A stretch of DNA of 64,000 bases from Oxalobacter formigenes. Its GTDB lineage: Bacteria; Pseudomonadota; Gammaproteobacteria; Burkholderiales; Burkholderiaceae_D. The notes beneath the pieces were generated by a model. The model saw only the letters and a program-made list of their open reading frames with translations, did not search any database and was not told where the DNA came from. Shown in pieces: positions 1 through 8,462 of the stretch; the stretch's first letter is position 1, and every line of letters starts with the position of its first letter. A program made the translations under genes and the position numbers. Location: the NCBI RefSeq assembly GCF_027158485.1, contig NZ_JAMKYJ010000005.1. One strand, given 5' to 3'.

Positions 1-1
1 T

Positions 2-304
2 AACATTTGGAATTATATGATCAATGCAGAGCAATTAGACAAGAAAAAGGAGAAATATTCGGTTCCAGAAAATGCAAAATTTATTCATTTTGTTGGGCCC
101 GTCAAACCATGGCATTGTTATAACATATTTGATGATATAACTGGCTTGTATCTGAATTATCAGAAAAAAACAGTATGGGATGGGCTTGAAATGCCCAAAA
201 ACTATAAGGAAATGCGCAGGTATGCACGATATTCCTTTAAAAAAGGGAACTATTTGACTGGTTTGAATTGGGGAATGCGTTATATCAAAACAAAATTTTT
301 GTAA
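2..304 (+). CDS. Family 8 glycosyltransferase, C-terminal part (5' end outside window)
   Basis: The frame is open from the window edge, so this is the last ~100 codons of a longer gene; the ATG at 17 is probably internal. The motif IHFVGPVKPWH is the typical late GT8 motif (His and Gly-x-x-Lys-Pro-Trp near the donor-sugar site). The remaining ~55 residues, with YKEMRRYARYSFKKG and a hydrophobic/basic end, resemble the small C-terminal domain of WaaJ/RfaJ-type lipopolysaccharide glucosyl/galactosyltransferases. A role in LPS core or a related surface glycan is inferred from family. It converges on rng with a 14-bp gap and no terminator that I could see. The donor and acceptor cannot be named from this fragment. 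Confidence 0.75.
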   Translation, partial: NIWNYMINAEQLDKKKEKYSVPENAKFIHFVGPVKPWHCYNIFDDITGLYLNYQKKTVWDGLEMPKNYKEMRRYARYSFKKGNYLTGLNWGMRYIKTKFL

Positions 305-318
305 GGCAGCCTCATACA

Positions 319-1782
319 TTACATCAGAATGACCTCATATTGCCATTGGGCATAAGTGGGTTCAACCTGCAGTGAAACCGGTTTTTCTATCATGTCCCCC
401 AAAGCCGCCAGATGCTGGGATTCTTCTTCCAGAAACAGGTCCACTACAATTTGAGATGCCAGAATACGGAATTCTTTCGGGCTGAATTGCTTGGCCTCAC
501 GCATGATGTCGCGCATGATTTCGTAGCAGATGGTTTGTGGGGTTTTGATTTCGCCACGCCCCTGACAGACGGGACACGGTTCGCAGAGAATATGCGACAG
601 TGATTCGCGTGTTCTTTTCCGGGTCATTTCAACAAGACCCAAAACCGAAAAGTCAGATACCGACACTTTCGTCTTGTCGTGAGCCAGCGTTTTCCGGAGT
701 TCATCCATGACAGCGTTTCGATGTTCGGGATTGACCATATCGATGAAGTCAAGAATGATGATGCCGCCCAGATTGCGCAGTCGCAGTTGTCTTGCAATGG
801 CGTGAGCGGCTTCCAGATTGGTCTTGAAAATAGTGTCATCGAACGTCCGTCCGTTAACGAAGCCTCCTGTATTGACATCGATGGTCGTCATGGCTTCGGT
901 CTGGTCAACGATGAGGTATCCTCCGGATTTGAGATTGACCCGTCTGGATAAAGCCAGCTGTATTTCCTCCTCGACGTTATACAGGTCAAAGAGCGGCCTG
1001 TCGCCTTCATGGCAAGCCAGACGGTCGAGAATGTCGGGAGTGTATATTTTTGCGAATTCCTGAAGTTTCAAAAATTCTTCTTCCGAATCTACCAGAATCC
1101 GGTTGGTTTTTTCATGCACGAAATCCCGCAGTACCCGTTCAGCCAGGTTCAGATCCTGATACAGAAGCGCAGGAGGAGGGGTGACGTATGCTTTTTCTTT
1201 CAGGGTTTTCCAGATTTTTTCAAGAAATGAGGCGTCCGTTTTCAAATCGGAATCGGAGGCGTCTTCGGCCATTGTCCGGATGATATAGCCCCCTTTCTCA
1301 TCCGGTGCCATGAGTTGCTGCAAACGACTCTTCAACGATTCACGTTCTTTTTCATCAAGAATGCGCTGGGATATGCCGATGTGGGGTTCCTCTGGCAGGT
1401 AAACCAGCATCCTTCCGGCAATGGAAATCTGTGTGGAAAGACGTGCGCCCTTGGTACCGATGGGGTCTTTTATGACGCGTACCATGATCGACTGTCCGTC
1501 GGTAAGCATTTTTTCGATCGGAACAGGCTTGTCTGCGGATGTCTTGTCCTGATGCGCTTCGAAGATATCGTCGATATGTAAAAAAGCGGCTCTTTCAAGC
1601 CCGATATCGATAAAGGCGGATTGCATGCCCGGAAGGACACGAACGACGCGACCGAGATAAATATTACCTGCCAGTCCTCTCGTCAGGGAGCGTTCGATAT
1701 GAAGTTCCTGTGTCGTTCCCTCGGAAACGATTGCGATCCGGGTTTCCTGAGGGGTGATATTGATCAGTATGTCTTCTTTCAT
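319..1782 (-). CDS. rng: Ribonuclease G
   Basis: Endoribonuclease of the RNase E/G family, acting in the cytoplasm on 16S rRNA 5' maturation and mRNA decay. The 487-residue length fits RNase G (E. coli 489) and excludes the much longer RNase E. An S1-like RNA-binding region lies at about residues 36-130 (GNIYLGRVVRVLPGMQSAFI). The catalytic metal site is seen as DVNTGG and, ~45 residues later, DFIDM. The zinc-link cysteines are in CEPCPVCQGRG near residue 410. The start codon overlaps the maf stop (ATGA type), so the two are translationally coupled. It is the last gene of the run nadD-rsfS-rlmH-maf-rng; the maf-rng order is also known from enterobacteria. Confidence 0.97.
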   Translation of the reverse strand: MKEDILINITPQETRIAIVSEGTTQELHIERSLTRGLAGNIYLGRVVRVLPGMQSAFIDIGLERAAFLHIDDIFEAHQDKTSADKPVPIEKMLTDGQSIMVRVIKDPIGTKGARLSTQISIAGRMLVYLPEEPHIGISQRILDEKERESLKSRLQQLMAPDEKGGYIIRTMAEDASDSDLKTDASFLEKIWKTLKEKAYVTPPPALLYQDLNLAERVLRDFVHEKTNRILVDSEEEFLKLQEFAKIYTPDILDRLACHEGDRPLFDLYNVEEEIQLALSRRVNLKSGGYLIVDQTEAMTTIDVNTGGFVNGRTFDDTIFKTNLEAAHAIARQLRLRNLGGIIILDFIDMVNPEHRNAVMDELRKTLAHDKTKVSVSDFSVLGLVEMTRKRTRESLSHILCEPCPVCQGRGEIKTPQTICYEIMRDIMREAKQFSPKEFRILASQIVVDLFLEEESQHLAALGDMIEKPVSLQVEPTYAQWQYEVILM

Positions 1783-2405
1783 GGTATGGCTATACCCGCT
1801 TTTTTCAACAGTTCGCTTGTCTCGTATAACGGCAACCCCATGATGCCCGAATAGCTGCCTTCAATATGTTTGATGAATTTGCCTGCCAGTCCCTGTATGC
1901 CATATCCACCGGCCTTGTCATAAGGCTCACTGGTATCGATATAAGCTTCGATCATTTCGGAAGTTAATTCGGCAAATGTCACACAGGATGTTTGAAGAGC
2001 CTGTGAAAAGAACTCGTCGTTTTTGATGGCTACACTGGTCAATACCTGATGGGTTTTTCCGGAGAGCCGTTTCATCATTTCACAAGCTTCTTCCCGGTCT
2101 TGCGGTTTTCCGAGAATCAGGTTGTCCAGCACCACAGTCGTGTCGGCTGTCAGGACAGGATATTTTGCGACGTCACGGGATATCAAAAATTGCCATGCGC
2201 AGTCGGCTTTGTTGCGGGAGAGGCGGTTGACGTAATCAGCTGCGTTTTCATTGGTCAAAACTGTCTCATCGACCATATCGGAATTGGCAGTATCCTGTGC
2301 AGGCACATCGAGAACGGTAAACTGAATGCCGATCTGGTTCAACAATTCCTGTCTTCTCGGGCTTTTCGATGCCAGATAAATCATTTGCGTGTCGGAATGG
2401 CTCAT
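1779..2405 (-). CDS. maf: Maf-family nucleoside triphosphate pyrophosphatase
   Basis: House-cleaning pyrophosphatase that hydrolyses dTTP/UTP and modified pyrimidine nucleotides to monophosphates. The N-terminus carries the family signature YLASKSPRRQELL at residues 10-22. The acidic/Lys motif LTADTTV and the later DKAGGYGIQGL are also family-typical. At 208 residues it is slightly longer than E. coli YhdE (197), mainly through a short N-terminal extension. It lies 2 bp from rlmH and overlaps rng by 4 bp. YhdE-type rather than YceF-type is inferred from the neighbouring rng gene. Confidence 0.93.
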   Translation of the reverse strand: MSHSDTQMIYLASKSPRRQELLNQIGIQFTVLDVPAQDTANSDMVDETVLTNENAADYVNRLSRNKADCAWQFLISRDVAKYPVLTADTTVVLDNLILGKPQDREEACEMMKRLSGKTHQVLTSVAIKNDEFFSQALQTSCVTFAELTSEMIEAYIDTSEPYDKAGGYGIQGLAGKFIKHIEGSYSGIMGLPLYETSELLKKAGIAIP

Positions 2406-2407
2406 GG

Positions 2408-2878
2408 CTAACTCCGATGGTAAGGATGGTTTTGCAAAATGGTCGATGCCCGGTACAACTGTTCCGTCAAAAGAATGCGTACCATGCCATGCGGCAGCGT
2501 CAGGGAAGAAAGACGCACGAGCATATCGGCTTTTTTCTTCAGGTCGGGGTCCAGACCATCAGCGCCACCAATGATGAAAACAATGTCACGACCGTCCTGT
2601 TGCCATTGTTTCATATTGCTGGCCAGTTGTACGGTGGAAAAATCCTTCCCATGCTCGTCCAGCGCGATGATACGGGCATTTTTGGGAATGACGGACAGGA
2701 TTTTCGCTGCTTCTCCAGCCATGACGGTCTGGGCTGTTTTGCTGCTTGACCGGTCGATGGGTTTCAGTTCTTTCAGGCCGAAATGCCATTCAGGCGGCAT
2801 CCGTTTGGCGTATTCCCTGTAACCCGACTCGATCCAGTCAGGCATGCGATGACCGACAGCGACGACGGTGACTTGCAT
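2408..2878 (-). CDS. rlmH: 23S rRNA (pseudouridine1915-N3)-methyltransferase RlmH
   Basis: SPOUT-class methyltransferase that modifies pseudouridine 1915 in helix 69 of 23S rRNA on assembled 70S ribosomes. The protein is 156 residues, matching the family. It begins with the typical MQVTVVAVGHRMPDW and shows the SAM-knot segments FIIGGADGLD and LSSLTLPHGMVRILL. The C-terminal HPYHR motif that ends nearly all RlmH proteins is present. It sits 5 bp downstream of rsfS. The pairing of rsfS and rlmH is conserved widely and fits a late ribosome-maturation role. Confidence 0.97.
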   Translation of the reverse strand: MQVTVVAVGHRMPDWIESGYREYAKRMPPEWHFGLKELKPIDRSSSKTAQTVMAGEAAKILSVIPKNARIIALDEHGKDFSTVQLASNMKQWQQDGRDIVFIIGGADGLDPDLKKKADMLVRLSSLTLPHGMVRILLTEQLYRASTILQNHPYHRS

Positions 2879-2883
2879 GCCGG

Positions 2884-3366
2884 TTAACCTTCTGCCGGTT
2901 TGTCTTCAGTTACCTTTTTTGTTCTTCTGCGAACGGGTTTTGCAGGCGCATCAGCTGCAGTAACCGGTTTTGCTTTTGCAGCCGGTTTTCTGACGGTTTT
3001 CTTTTTCGGCTCAACCGGTTTTTTTGCCGCCTCGATATCGATGGGATGTTCACCCCAGATTTCTTCAAGGCGATAATAATTGCGGATGGCCGGTTGCATG
3101 ATATGGACGATAATGTCGCCAAGATCGACCAGAACCCATTCGCCGGTATCTTCGCCTTCAATACTGATGATGTCGCCACCGGATTCCTTGACCTTGTCAC
3201 GCACTGACGCAGCCAGTGCTTTTGTCTGACGGTTGGAATTACCCGATGCAATGACGATCCGTTCGAAAAGGCTCGTCAGATTGCTGGTGTCGAAAAGGGC
3301 GATATCCGCCGCCTTCACGTCTTCAAGAGCGTCGATGACCAGAGCCTGTAATTTTTCTATTTCCAT
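2884..3366 (-). CDS. rsfS: Ribosomal silencing factor RsfS
   Basis: RsfS binds ribosomal protein L14 (uL14) and blocks joining of the 30S and 50S subunits when nutrients are low. Residues 1-111 are the standard RsfS domain (DALEDVKAADIALFD, TGEWVLVDLGDIIVHIM, YYRLEEIWG). Residues ~112-160 form an extra tail rich in Lys, Ala, Pro and Arg with repeated KPA/KPV units (for example KPVRRRTKK), which is not needed for the core fold. The tail is likely disordered and may add RNA affinity; that is inference. The start abuts the nadD stop, so the genes are co-transcribed. Confidence 0.95.
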   Translation of the reverse strand: MEIEKLQALVIDALEDVKAADIALFDTSNLTSLFERIVIASGNSNRQTKALAASVRDKVKESGGDIISIEGEDTGEWVLVDLGDIIVHIMQPAIRNYYRLEEIWGEHPIDIEAAKKPVEPKKKTVRKPAAKAKPVTAADAPAKPVRRRTKKVTEDKPAEG

Positions 3367-4020
3367 TTAATTTTTATATAGATTGTTTTCTTTAATGTAT
3401 TTCAGAACCTGTTCCGGTACCAATGTAACCGGACTTTGATCGTTCTGCAATGCCGTTCTGATTTCTGTCGCCGATGCATTTACCTGGACATCGCGGGCGA
3501 GATAGGTTAGACCGTATGGCGAAGATTTAATTCTGTCAGGTTCGGCGAATCGTTTCGAAAATTCGTCTGCAATGGATTTCGGAATCAGTGTCAATGAATT
3601 GGACAAACCCGGTCGTGCCGATACGGCAATGTGTGTCAACGTAAAGAGTTGTCGCCAGTTATGCCAGGTATCGAGTCTCAAAAGCTGGTCGGCACCCATA
3701 ATGAAAACCAGTGGTGTGTCGTTACCGACTTCCTTGCGGATGGTTTTCAAGGTGTCGATCGTGTATGTCGCACCCGGCCTGTCGATTTCCTGCGTATCGA
3801 CCGTAACCGACAGGTCAAGCGGTTCGAAGGCCAGCCGGAGCATATCGATCCGTTGTTCCGGCGTTGCTTTCAACAGGGGTTTTTGCCAGGGGTTCCCCGC
3901 CGGTATCAGGCGCAGTTCATTCGTCTTGAACAACTTGCAAAAATATTTCCCAAGCTCGACGTGGCCTATATGAACCGGATCGAAGCTGCCTCCCAAAAGA
4001 ATAATGCATCGTCTAGTCAA
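3367..4020 (-). CDS. nadD: Nicotinate-nucleotide adenylyltransferase
   Basis: Transfers AMP from ATP to nicotinate mononucleotide, making deamido-NAD in NAD biosynthesis. The nucleotidyltransferase signature GGSFDPVHIGH lies at residues 10-20, and a late ATP-binding segment NASATEIRTAL (ISxTxxR type) is visible. I place the start at a TTG, because it has a GGAG ribosome-binding site 5 bases upstream and no in-frame ATG lies between it and the core motif; the nearby ATG is out of frame. At 217 residues it fits NadD (E. coli 213). It is the first gene of the minus-strand cluster that runs to rng. Confidence 0.95.
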   Translation of the reverse strand: MTRRCIILLGGSFDPVHIGHVELGKYFCKLFKTNELRLIPAGNPWQKPLLKATPEQRIDMLRLAFEPLDLSVTVDTQEIDRPGATYTIDTLKTIRKEVGNDTPLVFIMGADQLLRLDTWHNWRQLFTLTHIAVSARPGLSNSLTLIPKSIADEFSKRFAEPDRIKSSPYGLTYLARDVQVNASATEIRTALQNDQSPVTLVPEQVLKYIKENNLYKN

Positions 4021-4092
4021 ATCGACTCCATTTAAGCCCGGGCCGTTCCCACCGTATCAAGACGTTGTGGAAACGACGGATTGAACATTTCA

Positions 4093-4116
4093 GCTCATGA
4101 TGAAAAAATCATGAGC
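4093..4116. other. Perfect 9-bp hairpin across the purD stop codon
   Basis: Arms 4093-4101 and 4108-4116 (GCTCATGAT / ATCATGAGC) enclose a 6-base loop. The hairpin includes the purD stop. There is no T-run after the stem on either strand, since the T's lie in the loop. It may protect the 3' end of the purD transcript or act as a weak terminator; the role is uncertain. Confidence 0.4.
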
Positions 4117-5395
4117 CCGTTTTATATGATTTCAAGGCACGCCACCCGATGTCACTTCTATATTGTACGCCGTCAAAATGAATGGCTTCAACGGCTTCAT
4201 AGGCCGTTTTCTGGGCCATGCGCATGGTATCGGCCAGACCGACGACACACAGGACACGACCACCGGACGTAACCGGTTTTCCTTCGCTGTCCAGTTTTGT
4301 ACCGGCATGGAAAACGATCTGGTTTTCCGTTTCTTTCGGAATACCCGAAATGATGGCACCTTTGACCGGATTTTCCGGATAGCCTGCTGCCGCGAGAACA
4401 ACGCCCAGTGCAATACGCCTGTCCCATTCGAGCTCGACTTTATCCAGCGTCCCGTTAACGGCATGTTCCATAACATAGACGAGATCGCTTTTCAGCCTTG
4501 ACATGATAGGCTGTGTTTCCGGATCGCCCATGCGGCAGTTGAACTCCAGTGTCTTCGGATTCCCTTCCTTGTCGATCATGAGACCGGCATACAGAAAACC
4601 GGTGAAGGGAATACCGTCTTTTTTCATGCCGTTTATTGTCGGTGTGATGATCTCTCTCAGCACACGTGCATGCAGGGCAGGTGTGACGATCGGCGCAGGG
4701 GAATAGGCTCCCATCCCGCCTGTATTGGGGCCTTTGTCGTTGTCCAGAAGACGCTTGTGATCCTGACTGGTTGCCAGTGGAAGGATGTTCTTGCCATCGA
4801 CCAGAACGATGAAACTGGCTTCTTCACCTTCCAGAAATTCCTCGATAACGACCCGGGCGCCAGCATCCCCCAGCTTGTTGTCGGAGAGCATCATGTCGAC
4901 GGCATCATGAGCTTCCGTAAGGTTCATGGCGACGATAACGCCTTTTCCGGCGGCAAGACCGTCTGCCTTGATGACAATAGGGGCACCCTGTTCATCGATG
5001 TACTTGTGCGCGGCAGCCAGATCGGAGAAGGTCTGGTATTTCGCGGTCGGAATCCCATGCCGTTCCATAAAGGATTTGGCAAAATCCTTTGAGCTTTCCA
5101 GTTGCGCAGCTTCTTTCGTAGGCCCGAAAATTTTCAGGTTTTTCGCTCTGAAGATATTGACGATGCCGGCAGCCAGTGGCGCTTCCGGTCCGACGACCGT
5201 TAACTGGACATCGTTTTGAATGGCAAATTCAGCCAATTCATCAGGATTGCTGATGTTCACGTTTTCAAGACGTGAATCCAGAGCCGTTCCACCGTTTCCG
5301 GGAGCAACGTAGATTTTCTGGATTTTTACCGATTGGGCCAGTTTCCATGCCAGAGCATGTTCCCTGCCTCCAGAACCGATCACTAGAATTTTCAT
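4109..5395 (-). CDS. purD: Phosphoribosylamine-glycine ligase
   Basis: GAR synthetase, the ATP-dependent second step of purine synthesis. The 428-residue length equals the family norm. It starts with the glycine-rich MKILVIGSGGREHALAW, followed by the ATP-grasp parts (VIKADGLAAGKGVIVA near residue 145, VIEEFLEGEEASF near 185) and LEFNCRMGDPETQ, which holds the metal-binding acidic residues. It lies downstream of yebC on the same strand with a 57-bp gap and may share its transcript. Confidence 0.97.
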   Translation of the reverse strand: MKILVIGSGGREHALAWKLAQSVKIQKIYVAPGNGGTALDSRLENVNISNPDELAEFAIQNDVQLTVVGPEAPLAAGIVNIFRAKNLKIFGPTKEAAQLESSKDFAKSFMERHGIPTAKYQTFSDLAAAHKYIDEQGAPIVIKADGLAAGKGVIVAMNLTEAHDAVDMMLSDNKLGDAGARVVIEEFLEGEEASFIVLVDGKNILPLATSQDHKRLLDNDKGPNTGGMGAYSPAPIVTPALHARVLREIITPTINGMKKDGIPFTGFLYAGLMIDKEGNPKTLEFNCRMGDPETQPIMSRLKSDLVYVMEHAVNGTLDKVELEWDRRIALGVVLAAAGYPENPVKGAIISGIPKETENQIVFHAGTKLDSEGKPVTSGGRVLCVVGLADTMRMAQKTAYEAVEAIHFDGVQYRSDIGWRALKSYKTGS

Positions 5396-5452
5396 TGAGC
5401 GAATGTTTCCTTGACTGTTGATGAAGCAGTTTTTACAAACGTTCGAAAGATT

Positions 5453-6184
5453 TTATTCTTCCTCGTCGATGACGGCGTTTGTATAAACGTCCTGTACGTC
5501 ATCCAGATTTTCCAGAGCGTCCAGAAGCTTCTGCATTTTTTCAGCGTCTGTGCCGGTAAATTCGGTTTCCGTATCCGGTTTCATGACGATTTCCGCCATT
5601 TCAGGGATGAAGCCCGCTTTTTCCAGCGCGTCCTTGACCTGCGCAAAATCATTCGGCGCGCAAATGACTTCGAAACCGCCTTCGTCATCGCTGATGATGT
5701 CTTCCGCGCCTGCCTCGAGCGCCACTTCCATCAGTTTGTCTTCATCGGTACCGGGAGCGAAAAACAGCTGGCCGCAATGTTTGAACATGAAAGAAACCGA
5801 ACCTTCGGTACCCATGTTACCGCCGAATTTCGAAAAGGCGTGGCGAACTTCAGAAACAGTTCTGACCCGGTTGTCGGTCAGACAGTCAACGATGATGGCT
5901 GCACCATTGATGCCGTAACCTTCATAACGGATTTCTTCATAATTGACGCCGTCCAGTGTTCCGGTGCCACGGGCAATGGCACGCTGCACGTTTTCTTTCG
6001 GCATATTGGCTGCGGTCGCTTTTTCTGCTGCGAGTCGCAGGCGCGGGTTACTGTTGATGTCGCCGCCGCCCATTCTGGCTGCCACGGTAATTTCCTTGAT
6101 CAACCGGGTCCAGATTTTTCCGCGTTTTGCGTCGGTAGCGGCTTTTTTATGTTTAATATTGGCCCATTTGCTATGTCCAGACAT
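5453..6184 (-). CDS. yebC: YebC/PmpR-family protein
   Basis: Conserved ~240-residue protein beginning MSGHSKWANIKHKKAATDAK, the hallmark of the family. Members have been described as transcriptional regulators (PmpR) and more recently as helpers of translation through difficult proline stretches; the sequence does not decide between these. Three domains are expected: a basic N-terminal helical domain to ~residue 75 and two alpha/beta domains, with a strongly acidic C-terminus ending DEEE. It is divergent from glk. Confidence 0.95.
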   Translation of the reverse strand: MSGHSKWANIKHKKAATDAKRGKIWTRLIKEITVAARMGGGDINSNPRLRLAAEKATAANMPKENVQRAIARGTGTLDGVNYEEIRYEGYGINGAAIIVDCLTDNRVRTVSEVRHAFSKFGGNMGTEGSVSFMFKHCGQLFFAPGTDEDKLMEVALEAGAEDIISDDEGGFEVICAPNDFAQVKDALEKAGFIPEMAEIVMKPDTETEFTGTDAEKMQKLLDALENLDDVQDVYTNAVIDEEE

Positions 6185-6408
6185 CTTGTTCTTTCTGTGA
6201 AAAGTTAGCTAATTCGACACTGGATTTTAGCATACTGTAAGAGGCTGAAAAATCGCGATATTCATCTGTTTGTGCAAATTCATGTGGATTTATCGAACAA
6301 TTCGCATGGTTTTGAATGGAATGTCGTTTTCAAACGCTGGCGAACGTGGCATTCTCGAACAGTTATTGAAGCTAAATTATCAACCGGATTTTGTCGGATG
6401 AATTGAAT

Positions 6409-7398
6409 ATGGAACACTATCCACGACTGGTCGGCGATGTCGGCGGTACAAATGCCCGTTTCGCAATAGAAACGGCGGCAGGCTGTTTTGAGGCGCCGGC
6501 TATCTATCCCAACAAAGATTTTGCCGGTTTTGCCGATGTCTTGCGTCATTACCTGTCACAGGAAGAAGCGGTTTTGGCTGGTTCAAAAAAGCTGAAATAC
6601 GCAGCAGTTGCCATTGCCAATCCGATTGAAGGCGACTGGATCAAAATGACCAATTCAGCCTGGGCTTTTTCAATTGAACGTATCAGGACTGAATTCGGTT
6701 TTGAGGTTTTCATCATGGTCAATGATTTCACGGCGCTGGCGATGTCCTTGCCTTCATTACCACCAGCATACACGAAACAATGCGGTGGAAAAACAGCAAA
6801 AAAAGGAAGGGCCATCGGCCTGATCGGTGCCGGAACCGGGCTGGGAGTATCGGGTCTGATACCCGCTCAGGACGGCTGGATTCCTCTGGAAGCCGAGGGC
6901 GGCCATGTTACTTTCTCCCCTTTTGACGAGCTTGAAATCGACATTCTTGAACTCGCCAGAAAGAAATACAGACATGTCTCTGCAGAACGTTTTCTCTCGG
7001 GAAGAGGGATTGAATTTCTGTATGAACTTCTCTCGGAAATAAAGAAGGGCGAAAGACGTTCATTGGCCGCCAGTGACATCATTGAACATGCATTAAATGA
7101 AAAAAACGGTTTGTGTGATCAGGTGATTGATGTCTTTTGCGATATGTTCGGGACGATAGCGGCCAATCTGGCGTTGACGCTGGGCGCAAAAGGGGGCATT
7201 TATATCGGTGGCGGGATCATTCCACGGCTGGGCGAGCGTTTCTTCGCTTCCGGTTTCCGGAAACGTTTTGAAGACAAGGGCCGCTTTTCCGATTATCTGG
7301 CCGGGATTCCTGTTTTTGTCATCACGGATACCTATGCGGCTTTCGGGGGGGTCTCGCTGCTTCTGGATAATTACCTCAAACGTACTTCCGTTGTGTGA
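6409..7398 (+). CDS. glk: Glucokinase
   Basis: ATP-dependent glucokinase (bacterial Glk/ROK-related type). From the ATG chosen here the protein starts MEHYPRLVGDVGGTNARF, so the phosphate-binding LVGDVGGTNAR motif sits at residues 7-17 as in E. coli Glk. The catalytic Asp is in NDFTALAMSLP; GAGTGLGVSGL and YIGGGIIPRLG line the nucleotide/sugar site. An upstream in-frame TTG at 6391 would add six residues but is less plausible. Length 329 against 321 in E. coli. It is monocistronic between divergent yebC and convergent ispH. In an oxalate-type specialist its main use may be biosynthetic sugar phosphate supply; that is speculation. Confidence 0.93.
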   Translation: MEHYPRLVGDVGGTNARFAIETAAGCFEAPAIYPNKDFAGFADVLRHYLSQEEAVLAGSKKLKYAAVAIANPIEGDWIKMTNSAWAFSIERIRTEFGFEVFIMVNDFTALAMSLPSLPPAYTKQCGGKTAKKGRAIGLIGAGTGLGVSGLIPAQDGWIPLEAEGGHVTFSPFDELEIDILELARKKYRHVSAERFLSGRGIEFLYELLSEIKKGERRSLAASDIIEHALNEKNGLCDQVIDVFCDMFGTIAANLALTLGAKGGIYIGGGIIPRLGERFFASGFRKRFEDKGRFSDYLAGIPVFVITDTYAAFGGVSLLLDNYLKRTSVV

Positions 7399-7411
7399 GC
7401 AAGGCGCCTTG

Positions 7412-8332
7412 TCATTTAAGGCCTTTGGGAAGAGGGAAACTCAAATTTTCCTGAAGGCCTTCCTGTTCGGTAATGGAGTGACCACCATGTTGCTGCAGCA
7501 GGAAAACCACTTCCTGAACCAGTATTTCGGGTGCTGACGCGCCTGCAGTGATACCGATACAATTGTGTCCTTCAAGCCATGCCATGTCGATCTGGCCGGC
7601 ATTGTCCACCATATAGGCTTTTGCCCCGTTTTTTTCGGCAATTTCGCGCAAGCGATTGGAGTTCGAGCTGTTGCGACTGCCGACGACAATGATCAGTGAA
7701 GCCTTTTCAGCCAGTCGCTTGACGGCTTCCTGACGATTGGTCGTGGCATAACAGATATCGGCCTGTTTGGGTTCGACTATGGACGGGAATCTGGTTTTCA
7801 GTTTATGGATGATTTCGGCCGTATCGTCGACAGACAAGGTCGTCTGGGAAACGTAAGCCAGTGCATCGGGATTGTCGAGTTTCAACTGTTCGATATCGCT
7901 ATAGCCATCGACCAGATACATCCCTGTATCGGCTTGTCCCATCGTTCCTTCCACTTCAGGATGTCCCTTATGGCCTATTACGATGATTTCACGGCCGTTT
8001 TTGCGGTTTTTTGCGACTTCGACATGTACTTTGGTAACGAGTGGGCAAGTGGCATCGAACAGTTTCAGCTGACGGGTTCCGGCGTCTTTTCTGATTGCCT
8101 GTGAAACGCCATGTGCGGAAAAGATGAGCACGCTGCCGGATGGAACTTCATCCAGTTCCTCGATGAAAATGGCGCCCATTTCTTTCAGGCGATTGACCAC
8201 ATGGGTGTTATGAACGATTTCATGACGGACATAGACGGGTTTTCCAAACAGTTCCAGTGCCCGTTCCACTGTTTCGATGGCGCGTTTGACGCCTGCGCAA
8301 AAACCTCTGGGTTGTGCCAATATCAGTTGCAT
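7412..8332 (-). CDS. ispH: 4-Hydroxy-3-methylbut-2-enyl diphosphate reductase
   Basis: Last enzyme of the MEP isoprenoid pathway, a [4Fe-4S] protein reducing HMBPP to IPP and DMAPP. The three cluster cysteines are at C12 (QPRGFCAGV), C96 (FDATCPLVTK) and about C194 (ADICYATTN). The HKGHPEVEGTMGQ segment supplies the catalytic His124 and Glu126. The protein is 306 residues. It is divergent from radC with a 130-bp gap. dxr of the same pathway lies far away in this window (56868-58055), so the pathway is dispersed. Confidence 0.97.
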   Translation of the reverse strand: MQLILAQPRGFCAGVKRAIETVERALELFGKPVYVRHEIVHNTHVVNRLKEMGAIFIEELDEVPSGSVLIFSAHGVSQAIRKDAGTRQLKLFDATCPLVTKVHVEVAKNRKNGREIIVIGHKGHPEVEGTMGQADTGMYLVDGYSDIEQLKLDNPDALAYVSQTTLSVDDTAEIIHKLKTRFPSIVEPKQADICYATTNRQEAVKRLAEKASLIIVVGSRNSSNSNRLREIAEKNGAKAYMVDNAGQIDMAWLEGHNCIGITAGASAPEILVQEVVFLLQQHGGHSITEQEGLQENLSFPLPKGLK

Positions 8333-8462
8333 GGTTGGATAATCGCCAAAAAAGACAGAGTATAAATATAATTTTTTTGTTAATCAGGCCGGTTTGAAAT
8401 AAAATTTCCACAATTCAATAAAAACCGATGAACACTATTCAATAAGGTTAACACATAAGATT

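Noticed and set aside
5411..6208. 265-codon plus-strand frame antisense to yebC
   Set aside because: It mirrors yebC, has no family motif and no ribosome site; it is an antisense shadow.
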